A stretch of DNA of 64,000 bases from Clostridia bacterium (GTDB taxonomy: Bacteria; Bacillota; Clostridia; Christensenellales; Aristaeellaceae). The stretch's first letter is position 1. Each line of letters starts with the position of its first letter. The notes under the pieces were generated by a model. The model was not told the DNA's origin. It searched no databases and worked only from the letters and a program-made list of their open reading frames with translations. Location of the stretch: contig JAFRPG010000090.1 in NCBI GenBank assembly GCA_017429265.1, positions 124,001 to 188,000 on the forward strand, given 5' to 3'. The position numbers and the translations under genes were made by a program. Shown one piece after another: positions 63,075-64,000 of the stretch.

Positions 63075-64000
63075 ATGCGCCGCATGCTGACTGTTTTCGT
63101 GATCCTGATCTTCCTGTCCGCTGCCGCTTTGGCTTCATGCGAGAGCTTTCCGGAGCGGTCCGCGGAGGAAGCGGAACGTCTGGAGAAACGTTTCCGGCAG
63201 ATGGCCGCCTCCTTTACCCAGCCCTGCGTCTATATCACGACGGAGGGTAAGCGGCCCATCCTCTCCAAGAGCGATTATGTCAGCGCCGTCATCGATATTT
63301 TCGACGGCACTGAGGAACACCGCCTTACCGCGACCGGCGGGGTCAAGATACGCGGAAACTCCACCGCCGATATGAGCGATGAAAAGCCGTACCGGATCAA
63401 GTTTGACAAAAAGCAGAGCATGCTCGGCCTGCACGACGGCCAGGCCTACAAAAGCTGGGTCCTCCTCCGCTCACAGTGGAACCTCGCCATGGATTACACG
63501 GCCCTGAACCTCGCACGTGCGATCTTCAACGGCCGCTATTACGCCAGCGACTGCATGTTCGTCAATCTGTTCATCAACGGCGAGTACAAAGGCATCTATG
63601 TCCTGTGCGAACAGAACCAGGCGGCGAAGGGCCGAATCGACGTCCATGAGCCGAAAGAGGGCGAGACCGGCACCGAGGTCGGGTACCTGCTTGAGCTCGA
63701 CAACTATCCGTCGGACGAGCATCCATATTTCTCCATGGGTCTCGGCGTTATCGGTTACGATCTTGAAGGCGGTCACGCCTACCTCCCCAGACGGAGCTAT
63801 TCGGTTAAGAGCGATCTTCGGAGCGAGGCGCAGTTCGATTTCATCAGGCGCCATCTCACGGGTGTGTCGCGTATCCTGTACGAGGCATCGGCCCACGGCA
63901 GGGCGATGATGCTCAATGCGGCTCATGAGGCGGTTCCGGCCGACGACGTCTATGGCACCGCTTTTGAGGCCGTCAGCGCCGTGATCGACATGGAGTCCCT
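63075..64000 (+). CDS. CotH-family kinase-like secreted protein, N-terminal part
   Basis: The first 308 or so residues are present; the gene runs off the right edge. A signal peptide with a possible lipobox (LSAAALASC, the cysteine at residue 21) is followed by the CotH kinase-like fold: TATGGVKIRGNSTADM, KPYRIKFDKKQSMLG, WVLLRSQWNLAMDY, LFINGEYKGIYVLCEQ and a GYLLELDNY segment. CotH proteins of spore coats phosphorylate coat proteins; many secreted homologues occur in non-sporulation contexts. The ATG at 63075 follows GGAGGAA. It is divergent from the T-box unit. Confidence 0.85.
   Translation, partial: MRRMLTVFVILIFLSAAALASCESFPERSAEEAERLEKRFRQMAASFTQPCVYITTEGKRPILSKSDYVSAVIDIFDGTEEHRLTATGGVKIRGNSTADMSDEKPYRIKFDKKQSMLGLHDGQAYKSWVLLRSQWNLAMDYTALNLARAIFNGRYYASDCMFVNLFINGEYKGIYVLCEQNQAAKGRIDVHEPKEGETGTEVGYLLELDNYPSDEHPYFSMGLGVIGYDLEGGHAYLPRRSYSVKSDLRSEAQFDFIRRHLTGVSRILYEASAHGRAMMLNAAHEAVPADDVYGTAFEAVSAVIDMES

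Overview
The window looks like a chromosomal segment of a GC-rich, anaerobic, Gram-positive bacterium of the Clostridia type. The evidence is strong AGGAGG-type ribosome sites, a class A RNase P RNA, a T-box leader, a pyruvate:ferredoxin oxidoreductase, TelA/XpaC, a CotH-type kinase, and the gene orders dprA-topA-trmFO-hslV-hslU and yicC-gmk-rpoZ-coaBC. The exact order or family cannot be fixed from the sequence alone. It is mostly ordinary core genome, with tight operons and many 4-base ATGA stop/start overlaps. I found no insertion sequence, prophage, CRISPR array, rRNA or tRNA.

Layout. 1-4.7 kb (minus): pckA, a six-helix membrane protein, then metallophosphoesterase-AEC transporter-queH-zinc ribbon. 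4.9-10.4 kb (plus): an acyl-CoA synthetase, small secreted and regulatory proteins, and a complete three-gene ABC importer. 10.4-25 kb (minus): a long run coaE, lytic transglycosylase, solute-binding protein, prmA, rsmE, mtaB, HIT, uvrA, gluQ, a TrmN6-like methylase, a BaiN/HI0933-type flavoprotein and tex. It is dominated by translation-apparatus modification and DNA repair. 25-27.2 kb (minus): telA-xpaC. 27.3-30.1 kb (plus): rnpB, a NodB-type deacetylase, a secreted barnase-type RNase and a coupled NUDIX-HAD fusion. 30.2-31.8 kb: dnaA with upstream DnaA boxes, a likely replication origin, but without dnaN, recF, gyrB, rpmH or rnpA beside it.

31.8-39.2 kb (plus): a hypothetical gene, an orphan ZnuA-like binding protein, comEC, holA, then an XRE protein, two membrane proteins and a YkuE-like phosphoesterase. 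39.3-43 kb: a TgpA-like transglutaminase (minus) and a tyrosine recombinase (plus) preceded by a perfect inverted repeat. 43-54 kb (minus): yicC-gmk-rpoZ-coaBC and dprA-topA-trmFO-hslV-hslU-murC, each from a clear sigma-A-type promoter. 54.3-62.9 kb (minus): a T-box-controlled unit of four genes: a divergent LeuA-like protein, a TIM-barrel/AMP-ligase fusion, an amidohydrolase and nifJ. 63-64 kb: the start of a CotH-family gene.

The points most worth a second look are: the T-box unit, which joins an amino-acid-sensing leader to a LeuA relative lacking both metal-binding histidines, a sugar-isomerase-like/acyl-CoA-ligase fusion and PFOR; the barnase with intact catalytic residues and no visible barstar; the isolated dnaA/oriC; a sequence motif shared between the origin region and the recombinase leader; and a divergent gene pair ending in nearly identical C-terminal tails.
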